Counted from the first letter of the stretch, positions 13,916 through 26,150 are shown. The stretch is DNA of 64,000 bases from Leptodactylus fallax (GCA_947044405.1 CAMRHE010001110.1:124001-188000), one strand, 5' to 3'. Made by a program: numbers and translations. The notes: a model not told the origin generated them from the sequence alone.

Positions 13916-16237
13916 AAGTCTTCCCTTTATGGTAGACTTAGATACTGTGATACACCTACTTCCTGCAGAGTGTTCTTCTCTTTATGGTAGACTTAGATAC
14001 TGTGATACACCTACTTCCTGCAGTGTTGTTCTCTTTATGGTAGGCTTAGATACTGTGATACATCTACTTCCTGCAGTGTTCTACTCTTTATGGTAGACTT
14101 AGATACTGTGATACGCCTACTTCCTGCAGTGTTCTTCTCTTTATGGTAGGCTTAGATACTGTGATACACCTACTTCCTGCAGAGTGTTCTTCTCTTTATG
14201 GTAGGCTTAGATACTTTGATACACCTACTTCCTGCAGAGTGCTCTTCTCTTTATGGTAGGCTTAGATACTGTGATACGCCTACTTCCCACAGAGTGTTCT
14301 TCTCTTTATGGTAGACTTAGATACTGTGATACACCTACTTCCTGCAGTGTTGTTCTCTTTATGGTAGGCTTAGATACTGTGATACACCTACTTCCCGCAG
14401 AGTGCTCTTCTCTTTATGGTAGGCTTAGATACTGTGATACATCTACTTCCTGCAGAGAGTTCAACTCTTTATGGTAGACTTAGATACTGTGATACGCCTA
14501 CTTCCTGCAGTGTTCTTCTCTTTATGGTAGGCTTAGATACTGTGATACACCTACTTCCTGCAGTGTTCTTCTCTTTATGGTAGGCTTAGATACTGTGATA
14601 CACCTACTTCCTGCAGTGTTCTTCTCTTTATGGTAGGCTTAGATACTGTGATACACCTACTTCCCGCAGAGTGTTCTTCTCTTTATGGTAGGCTTAGATA
14701 CTGTGATACACCTACTTCCTGCAGTGTTCTTCTCTTTATGGTAGGCTTAGATACTGTGATACACCTACTTCCTGCAGTGTTCTTCTCTTTATGGTAGGCT
14801 TAGATACTGTGATACACCTACTTCCTGCAGAGTGTTCTTCTCTTTATGGTAGGCTTAGATACTGTGATACACCTACTTCCTGCAGAGTAATCTTCTCTTT
14901 ATGGTAGGCTTAGATACTGTGATACACCTACTTCCTGCAGTGTTCTTCTCTTTATGGTAGGCTTAGATACTGTGATACACCTACTTCCTGCAGAGTGTTC
15001 TTCTCTTTATGGTAGGCTTAGATACTGTGATACACCTACTTCCTGCAGTGTTCTTCTCTTTATGGTAGGCTTAGATACTGTGATACGCCTACTTCCCACA
15101 GAGTGTTCTTCTCTTTATGGTAGACTTAGATACTGTGATACACCTACTTCCTGCAGTGTTGTTCTCTTTATGGTAGGCTTAGATACTGTGATACACCTAC
15201 TTCCTGCAGTGTTCTACTCTTTATGGTAGACTTAGATACTGTGATACGCCTACTTCCTGCAGTGTTCTTCTCTTTATGGTAGGCTTAGATACTGTGATAC
15301 ACCTACTTCCTGCAGAGTGTTCTTCTCTTTATGGTAGGCTTAGATACTGTGATACACCTACTTCCTGCAGAGTGCTCTTCTCTTTATGGTAGACTTAGAT
15401 ACTGTGATACATCTACTTCCTGCAGAGTGTTCTTCTCTTTATGGTAGACTTAGATACTGTGATACACCTACTTCCCGCAGAGTGCTCTTCTCTTTATGGT
15501 AGGCTTAGATACTGTGATACATCTACTTCCTGCAGAGAGTTCAACTCTTTATGGTAGACTTAGATACTGTGATACGCCTACTTCCTGCAGTGTTCTTCTC
15601 TTTATGGTAGGCTTAGATACTGTGATACACCTACTTCCTGCAGTGTTCTTCTCTTTATGGTAGGCTTAGATACTGTGATACACCTACTTCCTGCAGTGTT
15701 CTTCTCTTTATGGTAGGCTTAGATACTGTGATACACCTACTTCCTGCAGTGTTCTTCTCTTTATGGTAGGCTTAAATACTGTGATACACCTACTTCCCGC
15801 AGAGTGTTCTTCTCTTTATGGTAGGCTTAGATACTGTGATACACCTACTTCCTGCAGTGTTCTTCTCTTTATGGTAGGCTTAGATACTGTGATACACCTA
15901 CTTCCCGCAGAGTGTTCTTCTCTTTATGGTAGGCTTAGATACTGTGATACACCTACTTCCTGCAGTGTTCTTCTCTTTATGGTAGGCTTAGATACTGTGA
16001 TACACCTACTTCCCGCAGAGTGCTCTTCTCTTTATGGTAGGCTTAGATACTGTGATACACCTACTTCCTGCAGTGTTCTTCTCTTTATGGTAGGCTTAGA
16101 TACTGTGATACACCTACTTCCCGCAGAGTGTTCTTCTCTTTATGGTAGGCTTAGATACTGTGATACACCTACTTCCTGCAGTGCTCTACTCTTTATGGTA
16201 GGCTTAGATACTGTGATACACCTACTTCCTGCAGTGT
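13916..16237. repeat. 53/56-bp minisatellite derived from transposase sequence
   Basis: There are about 43 copies of a unit running cttctctttatggtagg, cttagatactgtgatac, then acctacttcctgcagtgtt. The unit is 53 bp, or 56 bp when the last part is cagagtgtt. In reverse it encodes LQEVGV in one frame and VSKPTIKRR in another, the pair that is adjacent in intact Tc1 transposases just before the HESKYRG motif. Both ends of the array pass in register into flanking transposase sequence (HESKYRG side at 13916, FTTSTQVNNT side near 16237). Some units share rare variants (gagagttcaac, cccacagag), indicating block duplication. Confidence 0.92.
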
Positions 16238-16392
16238 TGTTCACTTGGGTGGATGTTGTGAAGGGTTTATCTTCACCATGGAGAGGATTCTGTGATCTTC
16301 CACCACTCTTGTCTTCCGTGGACATCCAGACATCTTTGAGTTCCCGATCTCACCGGTGCTCTTTGTTTCACCATACTATTGCTTTGGGCCTG

Positions 16393-19300
16393 AGCAGCCC
16401 TATATACAGTGCTAACCACTAAGTAGCCCAATATACATTGCTAACCACTAAGTCACCGAGCTGCCCCATATACAGTGTTAACCAATAAGCAGCCCTATAT
16501 ACAGTGCCAAACACTAAGCAGCCCGATATATAGTGCTAGCCACTAAGCCACCAAGCAGCCCTATATACACTGCTAACCACTAAGCAGTCCTATATACAGT
16601 GCTAACCACTAAGCCACCGAGCAGCCCTATATACAGTGCTAACCACTAAGCAGTCCTATATACAGTGCTAACCACTAAGCCACTGAGCAGCCCTATATAC
16701 AGTGCTAACCACTGAGCAGCCCTATATACAGTGCTAACCACTGAGCAGCCCTATATACAGTGCTAACCACTAAGCCACTGAGCAGCCCTATATACAGTGC
16801 TAACCACTGAGCAGCCCTATATACAGTGCTAACCACTGAGCAGCCCTATATACAGTGCTAACCACTAAGCCACTGAGCAGCCCTATATACAGTGCTAACC
16901 ACTGAGCAGCCCTATATACACTGCTAACCACTAAGCAGTCCTATATACAGTGCTAACCACTAAGCCACTGAGTAGCCCTATATACAGTGCTAACCACTGA
17001 GCAGCCCTATATACACTGCTAACCACTAAGCAGTCCTATATACAGTGCTAACCATTAAGCCACTGAGCAGCCCTATATACAGTGCTAACCACTGAGCAGC
17101 CCTATATACAGTGCTAACCACTAAGCAGTCCTATATACAGTGCTAACCATTAAGCCACTGAGCAGCCCTATATACAGTGCTAACCACTGAGCAGCCCTAT
17201 ATACAGTGCTAACCACTAAGCCACCGAGCAGCCCTATATACACTGCTAACCACTAAGCAGTCCTATATACAGTGCTAACCACTAAGCCACTGAGCAGTCC
17301 TATATACACTGCTAACCACTAAGCAGTCCTATATACAATGCTAGCCACTAAGCCACCGAGCAGCCCTATATACAGTGCGAGCCACTAAGCCACCGAGCAG
17401 CCCTATATATAGTGTTAGCCACTAAACCACCGAGCAGCCCTATATACAGTGCTAGCCACTAAGCCACCGAGCAGTCCTATATACAGTGCTAGCCACTAAA
17501 CCACCGAGCAGCCATATATACAGTGCTAACCACCGAGCAAGCAAGCAGCCCTATATACAGTGCTAGCCACTAAGCCACCGAGCAGTCCTATATACAGTGC
17601 TAGCCACTAAACCACCGAGCAGCCATATATACAGTGCTAACCACCGAGCAAGCAAGCAGCCCTATATACAGTGCGAGCCACTAAACCACCGAGCAGTCCT
17701 ATATACAGTGCTAGCCACCAAACCACCGAGCAGTCCTATATACAGTGCTAGCCACTAAACCAACGAGCAGTCCTATATACAGTGCTAGCCACCAAACCAC
17801 CGAGCAGTCCTATATACAGTGCTAGCCACTAAGCCACCGAGCAGTCCTATATACAGTGCTAGCCACCAAACCACCGAGCAGTCCTATATACAGTGCTAAC
17901 CACTAAGCAGTCCTATATACAGTGCTAACCACTAAGCCACTGAGCAGTCCTATATACACTGCTAACCACTGAGCAGCCCTATATACAATGCTAGCCACTA
18001 AGCCACCGAGCAGCCCTATATACAGTGCGAGCCACTAAGCAGCCCTATATATAGTGTTAGCCACTAAACCACCGAGCAGCCCTATATACAGTGCTAGCCA
18101 CTAAGCCACCGAGCAGTCCTATATACAGTGCTAGCCACTAAACCACCGAGCAGCCATATATACAGTGCTAGCCACTGAGCAAGCAAGCAGCCCTATATAC
18201 AGTGCGAGCCACTAAACCACCGAGCAGTCCTATATACAGTGCTAGCCACCAAACCACCGAGCAGTCCTATATACAGTGCTAGCCACTAAACCAACGAGCA
18301 GTCCTATATACAGTGCTAGCCACCAAACCACCGAGCAGTCCTATATACAGTGCTAGCCACTAAGCCACCGAGCAGTCCTATATACAGTGCGAGCCACTAA
18401 ACCACCGAGCAGTCCTATATACAGTGCTAGCCACCAAACCACCGAGCAGTCCTATATACAGTGCTAGCCACTAAGCCACCGAGCAGCCCTATATACAGTG
18501 CTAGCCACTAAACCCCCGAGCAGCCATATATACAGTGCTAGCCACTGAGCCACCGAGCAGCCCTATATACAGTGCTAGCCACTGAGCCACCGAGCAGCCC
18601 TATATACAGTGCTAACCACCGAGCAGCCCTATATACAGTGCTAACCACCGAGCAGCCCTATATACAGTGCTAGCCACTGAGCCACCGAGCAGCCCTATAT
18701 ACAGTGCTAGTCACTAAACCACCGAGCAGCCCTATATACAATGATAGCCACTAAACCACCGAGCGGTCCTATATACAGTGCTAACCACTGAGCAGCCATA
18801 TATACAGTGCTAACCACCGAGCAGCCATATATACAGTGCTAGCCACCAAACCACCGAGCAGTCCTATATACAGTGCTAGCCACTAAGCCACCGAGCAGCC
18901 CTATATACACTGCTAACCACTAAGCAGTCCTATATACAGTGCTAACCACTAAGCCACTGAGCAGTCCTATATACAGTGCTAACCACTGAGCAGCCCTATA
19001 TACAGTGCTAGCCACTAAGCCACCGAGCAGCCCTATATACAGTGCTAACCACTAAGCCACTGAGCAGTCCTATATACAGTGCTAACCACTAAGCAGTCCT
19101 ATATACAGTGCTAACCACCGAGCAGCCCTATATACAGTGCTAACCACCGAGCAGCCCTATATACAGTGCTAGCCACTGAGCCACCGAGCAGCCCTATATA
19201 CAGTGCTAGTCACTAAACCACCGAGCAGCCCTATATACAATGCTAGCCACTAAACCCCCGAGCAGCCATATATACAGTGCTAGCCACTGAGCCACCGAGC

Positions 19301-20415
19301 AGTCCTATATACAATGCTAGCCACTAAACCACCGAGCGGTCCTATATACAGTGCTAACCACTGAGCAGCCATATATACAGTGCTAACCACCGAGCAGCCA
19401 TATATACAGTGCTAGCCACCAAACCACCGAGCAGTCCTATATACAGTGCTAGCCACTAAGCCACCGAGCAGCCCTATATACACTGCTAACCACTAAGCAG
19501 TCCTATATACAGTGCTAACCACTAAGCCACTGAGCAGTCCTATATACAGTGCTAACCACTGAGCAGCCCTATATACAGTGCTAGCCACTGAGCCACCGAG
19601 CAGCCCTATATACAGTGCTAACCACTAAGCCACTGAGCAGTCCTATATACAGTGCTAACCACTAAGCAGTCCTATATACAGTGCTAACCACCGAGCAGCC
19701 CTATATACAGTGCTAACCACCGAGCAGCCCTATATACAGTGCTAGCCACTGAGCCACCGAGCAGCCCTATATACAGTGCTAGTCACTAAACCACCGAGCA
19801 GCCCTATATACAGTGCTAGCCACTAAACCACCGAGCGGTCCTATATACAGTGCTAGCCACTGAGCAGCCATATATACAGTGCTAACCACCGAGCAGCCAT
19901 ATATACAGTGCTAGCCACCAAACCACCGAGCAGTCCTATATACAGTGCTAGCCACTAAGCCACCGAGCAGTCCTATATACAGTGCTAGCCACTAAGCAGT
20001 CCTATATACAGTGCTAACCACTAAGCCACTGAGCAGTCCTATATACAGTGCTAACCACTGAGCAGCCCTATATACAGTGCTAGCCACTGAGCCACCGAGC
20101 AGCCCTATATACAGTGCTAACCACTAAACCACCGAGCAGTCCTATATACAATGCTAGCCACTAAACCACCGAGTGGTCCTATATACAGTGTTAACCACTG
20201 AACAGCCATATATACAGTGCTAACCACTGAGCAGCCCTATATACAGTGCTAGCCACTAAACCCCCGAGCAGCCATATATACAGTGCTAGCCACTGAGCCA
20301 CCGAGCAGCCCTATATACAATGCTAGCCACTAAACCACCGAGCGGTCCTATATACAGTGCTAACCACTGAGCAGCCATATATACAGTGCTAGCCACTAAA
20401 CCACCGAGAAGCCCT
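16393..20415. repeat. SatC: 29/37-bp satellite
   Basis: The unit cagccctatatacagtgc, then taaccactgag (29 bp), alternates with a 37-bp form carrying the extra 8 bp ccaccgag. Variants are cagtcc or cagccat, and tagcc for taacc. Higher-order structure is visible: the rare variant tagtcactaaacc recurs at about 18709, 19208 and 19780, in blocks of roughly 500-570 bp. No coding content. Confidence 0.95.
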
Positions 20416-20690
20416 GTATATAATAAAATCCCACTATATACCTGACTACTAATATGCCCTATCTTTATACCTCCCGGTATGCTTCTGGATACTTTTAGGT
20501 TCTGGTTCATACAATTCTGATACTTCAATGGTTTGCGCTATATATTATGTCTATCTTCCCAACCTCTCACTATATAGTGCCAGCCATCAGTATATACAGG
20601 GCAGCAGCGCAACCGCTAGGTGGTGAAGGCTCATTTCATAGGGCAGTCTTATAACTACTATAAATTAAAACCAACCAGTATTATTTACCA
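20416..20690. other. Unique AT-rich interval
   Basis: This is about 275 bp without tandem structure. It contains scattered tatata motifs similar to SatC edges and ccgctaggtggtga at 20613-20626. No gene, RNA or transposon terminus is recognised. Confidence 0.5.
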
Positions 20691-21075
20691 GAAGACGGTA
20701 GTATTATTGCATGGCAGGATTATACGCAGTAAGTAATATGTAGTATTATTGTATGGCGGGATTATATGAGGTAACTATTATGTAATATTATTGTATGGCG
20801 GGATTATATGGTGTAAGTATTATGTAATATTATTGTATGGCGGGATTATATGAAGTAACTATTATGTAATATTATTGTAGAGGCGGGATTATATGGAGCA
20901 AGTATTGTGTAGTATTATTGTATGGCAGGATTATATGGAGTAAGTATTATGTAATATTATCATATGGCGGGATTATATGGAGTAAGTATTATGTAATATT
21001 ATTGTATGGCGGGATTATATGAATTAACTATTATGTAATATTATTGTAGAGGCAGGATTATATGGAGTAATCCAC
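20691..21075. repeat. 42-bp tandem array
   Basis: About nine copies of a 42-bp unit: attatgtaatattattg, tatggcgggattatatgg, then agtaagt. Variants include gaggcggg for tggcggg and gaagtaact for ggagtaagt. Confidence 0.9.
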
Positions 21076-21175
21076 CACATCGCCACCACATCGCCACCAC
21101 ATGACCACTACATTACAACTACTTCACCAGTACATGACCACTACATCGCCAGTACATGACCACTACATCGCCATA
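21076..21175. repeat. Short ccaccacatcg / acatgaccact repeats
   Basis: About 100 bp of short imperfect direct repeats (ccaccacatcg about three times; agtacatgaccactacatc twice) bridge the 42-bp array and the C-rich minisatellite. Confidence 0.8.
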
Positions 21176-23990
21176 ACTCAGGATCTTGTAGCCCCCTGTA
21201 CAGTAATATCCGGACCTCCCTCAGTGCCCCCCCATGACTCAGGATCTTGTATCCCCCCCTGTACAGTAACATCCGGACCTCTCTCAGTGCCCCCCCATGA
21301 CTCAGGATCTTGTAGCCCCCCTGTACAGTAATATCCGGACCTCCCTCAGTGCCCTCCCATGACTCAGGATCTTGTAGCCCCCTGTACAGTAATATCCGGA
21401 CCTCCCTCAGTGCCCCCCCATGACTCAGGATCTTGTAGCCCCCTGTACAGTAATATCCGGACCTCCCTCAGTGCCCCCCCATGACTCAGGATCTTGTAGC
21501 CCCCCTGTACAGTAACATCCGAACCTCCCTCAGTGCCCCCCCATGACTCAGGATCTTGTAGCCCCCCCTGTACAGTAATATCCGGACCTCCCTCAGTGCC
21601 CCCACATGACTCAGGATCTTGTAGCCCCCTGTACAGTAACATCTGGACCTCCCTCAGTGCCCCCCCATGACTCAGGATCTTGTAGCCCCCCCTGTACAGT
21701 AACATTCGGACCTCCCTCAGTGCCCCCCATGACTCAGGATCTTGTATCCCCCCCTGTACAGTAACATCCGGACCTCCCTCAGTGCCCCCCCATGACTCAG
21801 GATCTTGTAGCCCCCTGTACAGTAATATCCGGACCTCCCTCAGTGCCCCCCATGACTCAGGATCTTGTAGCCCCCCCTGTACAGTAACTTCCGGACCTCC
21901 CTCAGTGCCCCCCCATGACTCAGGATCTTGTAGCCCCCCCTGTACAGTAACATCCGGACCTCCCTCAGTGACCCCCATGACTCAGGATCTTGTAGCCCCC
22001 TGTACAGTAATATCCGGACCTCCCTCAGTGCCCCCCATGACTCAGGATCTTGTAGCCCCCCCTGTACAGTAACATTCGGACCTCCCTCAGTGCCCCCCCA
22101 TGACTCAGGATCTTGTAGCCCCCTGTACAGTAATATCCGGACCTCCCTCAGTGCCCCCCCATGACTCAGGATCTTGTAGCCCCCTGTACAGTAACATCCG
22201 GACCTCCCTCAGTGCCCCCCATGACTCAGGATCTTGTAGCCCCCTTGTACAGTAATATCCGGACCTCCCTCAGTGCCCCCCATGACTCAGGATCTTGTAG
22301 CCCCCCTGTACAGTAACATCCGGACCTCCCTCAGTGCCCCCCCATGACTCAGGATCTTGTATCCCCCCTGTACAGTAACATCCGGACCTCCCTCAGTGCC
22401 CCCCCATGACTCAGGATCTTGTAGCCCCCTGTACAGTAATATCCGGACCTCCCTCAGTGCCCCCCCATGACTCAGGATCTTTTAGCCCCCTGTACAGTAA
22501 TATCCGGACCTCCCTCAGTGCCCCCCATGACTCAGGATCTTGTAGCCCCCCCTGTACAGTAACATCCGGACCTCCCTCAGTGCCCCCCCATGACTCAGGA
22601 TCTTGTAGCCCCCCCTGTACAGTAACATCCGGACCTCCCTCAGTGCCCCCCCATGACTCAGGATCTTGTAGCCCCCTGTACAGTAATATCCGGACCTCCC
22701 TCAGTGCCCCCCATGACTCAGGATCTTGTAGCCCCCCCTGTACAGTAACATTCGGACCTCCCTCAGTGCCCCCCCATGACTCAGGATCTTGTAGCCCCCT
22801 GTACAGTAATATCCAGACCTCCCTCAGTGCCCCCCCATGACTCAGGATCTTGTAGCCCCCCCTGTACAGTAATATCCGGACCTCCCTCAGTGCCCCCACA
22901 TGACTCAGGATCTTGTAGCCCCCCCTGTACAGTAACATCCGGACCTCCCTCAGTGCCCCCCCATGACTGAGGATCTTGTAGCCCCCCCTGTACAGTAATA
23001 TCCGGACCTCCCTCAGTGCCCCCCCATGACTCAGGATCTTGTAGCCCCCCCTGTACAGTAATATCCGGACCTCCCTCAGTGCCCCCCCATGACTCAGGAT
23101 CTTGTAGCCCCCTGTACAGTAACATCCGGACCTCCCTCAGTGCCCCCCCATGACTCAGGATCTTGTAGCCCCCCCTGTACAGTAATATCCGGACCTCCCT
23201 CAGTGCCCCCACATGACTCAGGATCTTGTAGCCCCCTGTACAGTAACATCCGGACCTCCCTCAGTGCCCCCCCATGACTCAGGATCTTGTATCCCCCCCT
23301 GTACAGTAACATCCGGACCTCCCTCAGTGCCCCCCCATGACTCAGGATCTTGTAGCCCCCTGTACAGTAATATCCGGACCTCCCTCAGTGCCCCCCCATG
23401 ACTCAGGATCTTGTAGCCCCCTGTACAGTAACATCCGGACCTCCCTCAGTGCCCCCCATGACTCAGGATCTTGTAGCCCCCCTGTACAGTAACATCCGGA
23501 CCTCCCTCAGTGCCCCCCCATGACTCAGGATCTTGTAGCCCCCTGTACAGTAATATCCGGACCTCCCTCAGTGCCCCCCCATGACTCAGGATCTTGTAGC
23601 CCCCTGTACAGTAACATCCGGACCTCCCTCAGTGCCCCCCCATGACTCAGGATCTTGTAGCCCCCCCTGTACAGTAATATCCGGACCTCCCTCAGTGCCC
23701 CCCCATGACTCAGGATCTTGTAGCCCCCCCCTGTACAGTAATATCCGGACCTCCCTCAGTGCCCCCCCATGACTGAGGATCTTGTAGCCCCCTGTACAGT
23801 AATATCCGGACCTCCCTCAGTGCCCCCCCATGACTGAGGATCTTGTAGCCTCCCCTGTACAGTAATATCCGGACCTCCCTCAGTGCCCCCCCATGACTGA
23901 GGATCTTGTAGCCCCCCCCTGTACAGTAATATCCGGACCTCCCTCAGTGCCCCCCCATGACTCAGGATCTTGTAGCCCCCCTGTACAGTC
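21176..23990. repeat. SatD: ~60-bp C-rich minisatellite
   Basis: About 46 copies of a unit running ccatgactcaggatcttgta, gccccc, tgtacagtaatatccgg, then acctccctcagtgcccc. Unit length varies mainly in two cytosine tracts (about 4-7 C each), so units shift frame relative to one another. A frequent variant is aacatcc for aatatcc. The reverse strand carries two G-runs per unit. Many short open frames are by-products of the repeat. Confidence 0.96.
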
Positions 23991-24200
23991 AGGGCTGGTT
24001 TTAGACAAAGTGGGGTCCTGGGCAAAATTAAAAGCAGGGCCCCAAATGCTGACATGCAAACACCACCATTGTCTTGCAGGGGCAGCCCCTATAATAACGC
24101 CTCCTTTCTGCCAACAAAAAAGTAATAACAAGCCCCATTTACCACACACAATTCAAGTGAGCACTTTTGTACTGCCTAATAGATTTTTGCACCCAGTCAT
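23991..24200. repeat. Frog-type repeat head (gggctggttttagac...)
   Basis: It starts at cagggctggttttagac and continues with gtggggtcctgggc and gcagggccccaaat. I recognise this general type of GGGCC-rich repeat head from amphibian genomes, but cannot assign a family. It starts exactly where the SatD array stops (ctgtacagtcagggctgg). Confidence 0.45.
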
Positions 24201-24605
24201 TATTATAGCACCTCCTTATAGTCCCTGCTTATAAATAATATTACACCTTTATCAGTAATAGCGCCCTTATAAATGATAAATAGTGCCCTGTATCAGTAAT
24301 ACCCCCCTTATCAGTAACAGTCACCCCGTAAAAATAACACTGCACTCTTATTAATAATAGCCCTATCATAAATAATAGTCCCCATTATCACTAATAGCCC
24401 CCTTTATACATAAGCCCACTTAACAATTATACCCTCTTATAAACAGTTTCCCTCTTATAAATAAAAGCTCCCCCTTATAATGGATACCTTATATATATAA
24501 CAGTTCCCCCCTTATAAATAATAGCCTGTCTTAACCCACCCTTATATATAATAGTTCCTCCCTTATAAATAAGAGCCCCCTTATATATAATAGTTCTCCA
24601 TTATA
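24200..24605. repeat. Degenerate ~20-25-bp repeats (ccccttataaataatag)
   Basis: The sequence is a diverged array of ccccttataaataatag-like units, with variants such as cccttatcagtaat and ccttatatataatag. No unit is well conserved. No gene seen. Confidence 0.7.
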
Positions 24606-24900
24606 CAGTGTCGGACTGAAGGGCCTTAGGTCCACCAGAGGATCTTGTTCTGGGGCCCCACCCAACAGCTTCCTGCTAATAGCCTACACCGCGGCTCCTT
24701 CACTGGAGTCTTACATATGTGCTGACTATCCGGTGTTACTGAGTATGTTCCCAGTATAGTCAGCCCCTATAGTACTGTGCAGGCCCCAATAACTCCATGG
24801 CCAGTTCATGCACAGTACTGTATGGGGAATGACATGACCATGGGGCACTACACGTATGTGCAGGATTATAGTGAGGGAACTGTTATGCAGATATAGCACA
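24606..24900. repeat. Second frog-type repeat head (tgtcggactgaaggg...)
   Basis: It begins cagtgtcggactgaaggg and continues ccttaggtccaccagagg and ggggccccaccc, a pattern I associate with amphibian dispersed repeats. The remaining roughly 230 bp to 24900 looks unique. No credible coding frame. Confidence 0.45.
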
Positions 24901-26035
24901 CAGGGCTGCCAGTAGGAATTTTGAGGCCCCCCTCCCCCCACAACATAATGCTCCACAAGGCATATAATACTCCACGGTATAAAATGCTCCCCTGAGCCTT
25001 CCACATTTTCCCCACATGGTATATAATGCTCCACAGTGGACCCACACAGTATAAAATGCTCCCCTGAGTCCCCCATAGTGGCCCCACATGGTATATAAGG
25101 CTCCACACAGTATACTACCTCTTAGTGGCCCCAGACAGTACAATATGCTCCCCAGCAGCCCCACACAATATAATATGCTCCGTACAGTATAATATGCATT
25201 CCACAGTGCCCCCCCAGTATAATGTTCCACAGTGGCCTAACACAGTATAACATGTTCCACAATAGCCTCCACACAGTATAATATACTTCCCAGAGGGGTT
25301 CCCCCAGTATAATGCTCCACAGTGGTCCCCCACAGTATAATATGCTCCCCACAGTCCCCCCCAGTATAATGCTCTACAATGGCCGCACAGAGTATAATAT
25401 GCTCCCGAGAAGCCCCACACAATATAATACACGCCACAGTGGCCCAACACAGTACTGTATAACAGGCTCCTCACACTGCCCCTTCCCCGCCAGTATAAAG
25501 CTCCACAGTGGCCCATAGTATAATATGCTTCCCAGAGGGCCCCCCCTAGTATAATGCTCCACAGTGCACCCCCTTGGATTTTGCTACACAGTGGCCCCAT
25601 GCAATATATTATGCTCCCCAGAGTGTCTCCCAGTATAATGCTCCACGGTAGGCCCCATGCAGTATAATATACTCCCCAGAGGGCCCCCTAGTATAATGCT
25701 CCTTAGTTCCCCTCCGAATAATGCCCCAGTGGCGCCACACAATATAATATGCTCTGCAGATGGCCCCCCCAGAATAATGTTCCACAGTGACCCCACACAG
25801 TATAACATGCTCCAGAATGGCCTCCATACGACATAATATACTGCTCAGAGAGGTTTCCCCAGTATATTGCTCCACAGTGGCCCAAAACTGTATAATAAGT
25901 TCTCCAGAGGGCCCCCCCCCATTATAATTCTCCAAAGTGGCCCCAGAGAATATAACATGCTCTCCAGAGCCCCCCCCCCACATTATAATGCTCCACAGAG
26001 GCCCCATACAGTATAATATGCTATCCATATGGTAC
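24900..26035. repeat. Third repeat head plus degenerate 26-31-bp array
   Basis: It starts at cagggctgccagtagg with attttgaggccccc. A diverged tandem array follows to about 26035, alternating cacagtataatatgctcccc, agagggccccc and cagtataatgctccacagtggcccc. The basic period is 26-31 bp with a rough dimer near 58 bp. Short minus-strand open frames rich in YCVGPLW-type repeats are shadows of the array. Confidence 0.75.
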
Positions 26036-26150
26036 ATCAGTATATCATACTGTACATATAATACATCACTATATAATACATGATTATATGATACAAATAC
26101 ATCAGTATATAATACATCACTATATAATACATCAGTATATGATACATATA
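26036..26150. repeat. SatF, left segment (before Tc1 insertion)
   Basis: AT-rich units such as atacatcagtatatgatac and atacatcactatataat are the same satellite that resumes at 27788. The segment ends at TA 26149-26150, the target of the Tc1 insertion. Confidence 0.9.

Larger units (their letters stand above)
12430..16390 (-). pseudogene. Tc1-like transposase remnant (DDE family), shattered
   Basis: Reading the minus strand from 16390 down gives four blocks. First is the linker before the catalytic domain (GCPRKTRVVEDHRILSMVK, about 16330-16260). Second is the segment giving VSKPTIKRR, which is the source of the 53/56-bp array. Third is HESKYRGVTTRCKPFIS with a following VKKPP (13925-13806). 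Fourth is RMNPEVYR.EKLSAQTQPNAA and DNDPEHTAKATQE, then PSQSPD (about 12810-12640) and a degraded C-terminus to about 12430. The second catalytic aspartate survives (codon 12730-12732). The first aspartate region (WTDE) is deleted between 13806 and the 98-bp array, and the third acidic residue is lost (SPDPARRS for SPDLNPIEH). Several frameshifts are present. It cannot encode an active enzyme. Family assignment rests on the ordered motif match to vertebrate Tc1 transposases. Confidence 0.88.
12280..16392 (-). mobile_element. Decayed Tc1-like transposon expanded by internal minisatellites
   Basis: The right-hand end in transposon orientation is at 12280. It begins cagttaggtcc next to a TA and continues with sequence typical of one vertebrate Tc1 terminal repeat (catgatttcagctctg, attgaagtaaagact). 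On the minus strand, recognisable transposase pieces follow in the correct order from 16390 down to 12430, separated by two tandem arrays made from the element's own coding sequence. The opposite end, with the other inverted repeat and the helix-turn-helix N-terminus, is missing; the sequence passes straight into SatC near 16393. Without the arrays this would be a remnant of well under 1 kb. Confidence 0.85.

Noticed and set aside
20613..20626. CTCF-like ccgctaggtggtga in unique DNA
   Set aside because: Only 11 of 14 positions agree with the core I recall, with a mismatch in the constrained GGC; too weak to call.
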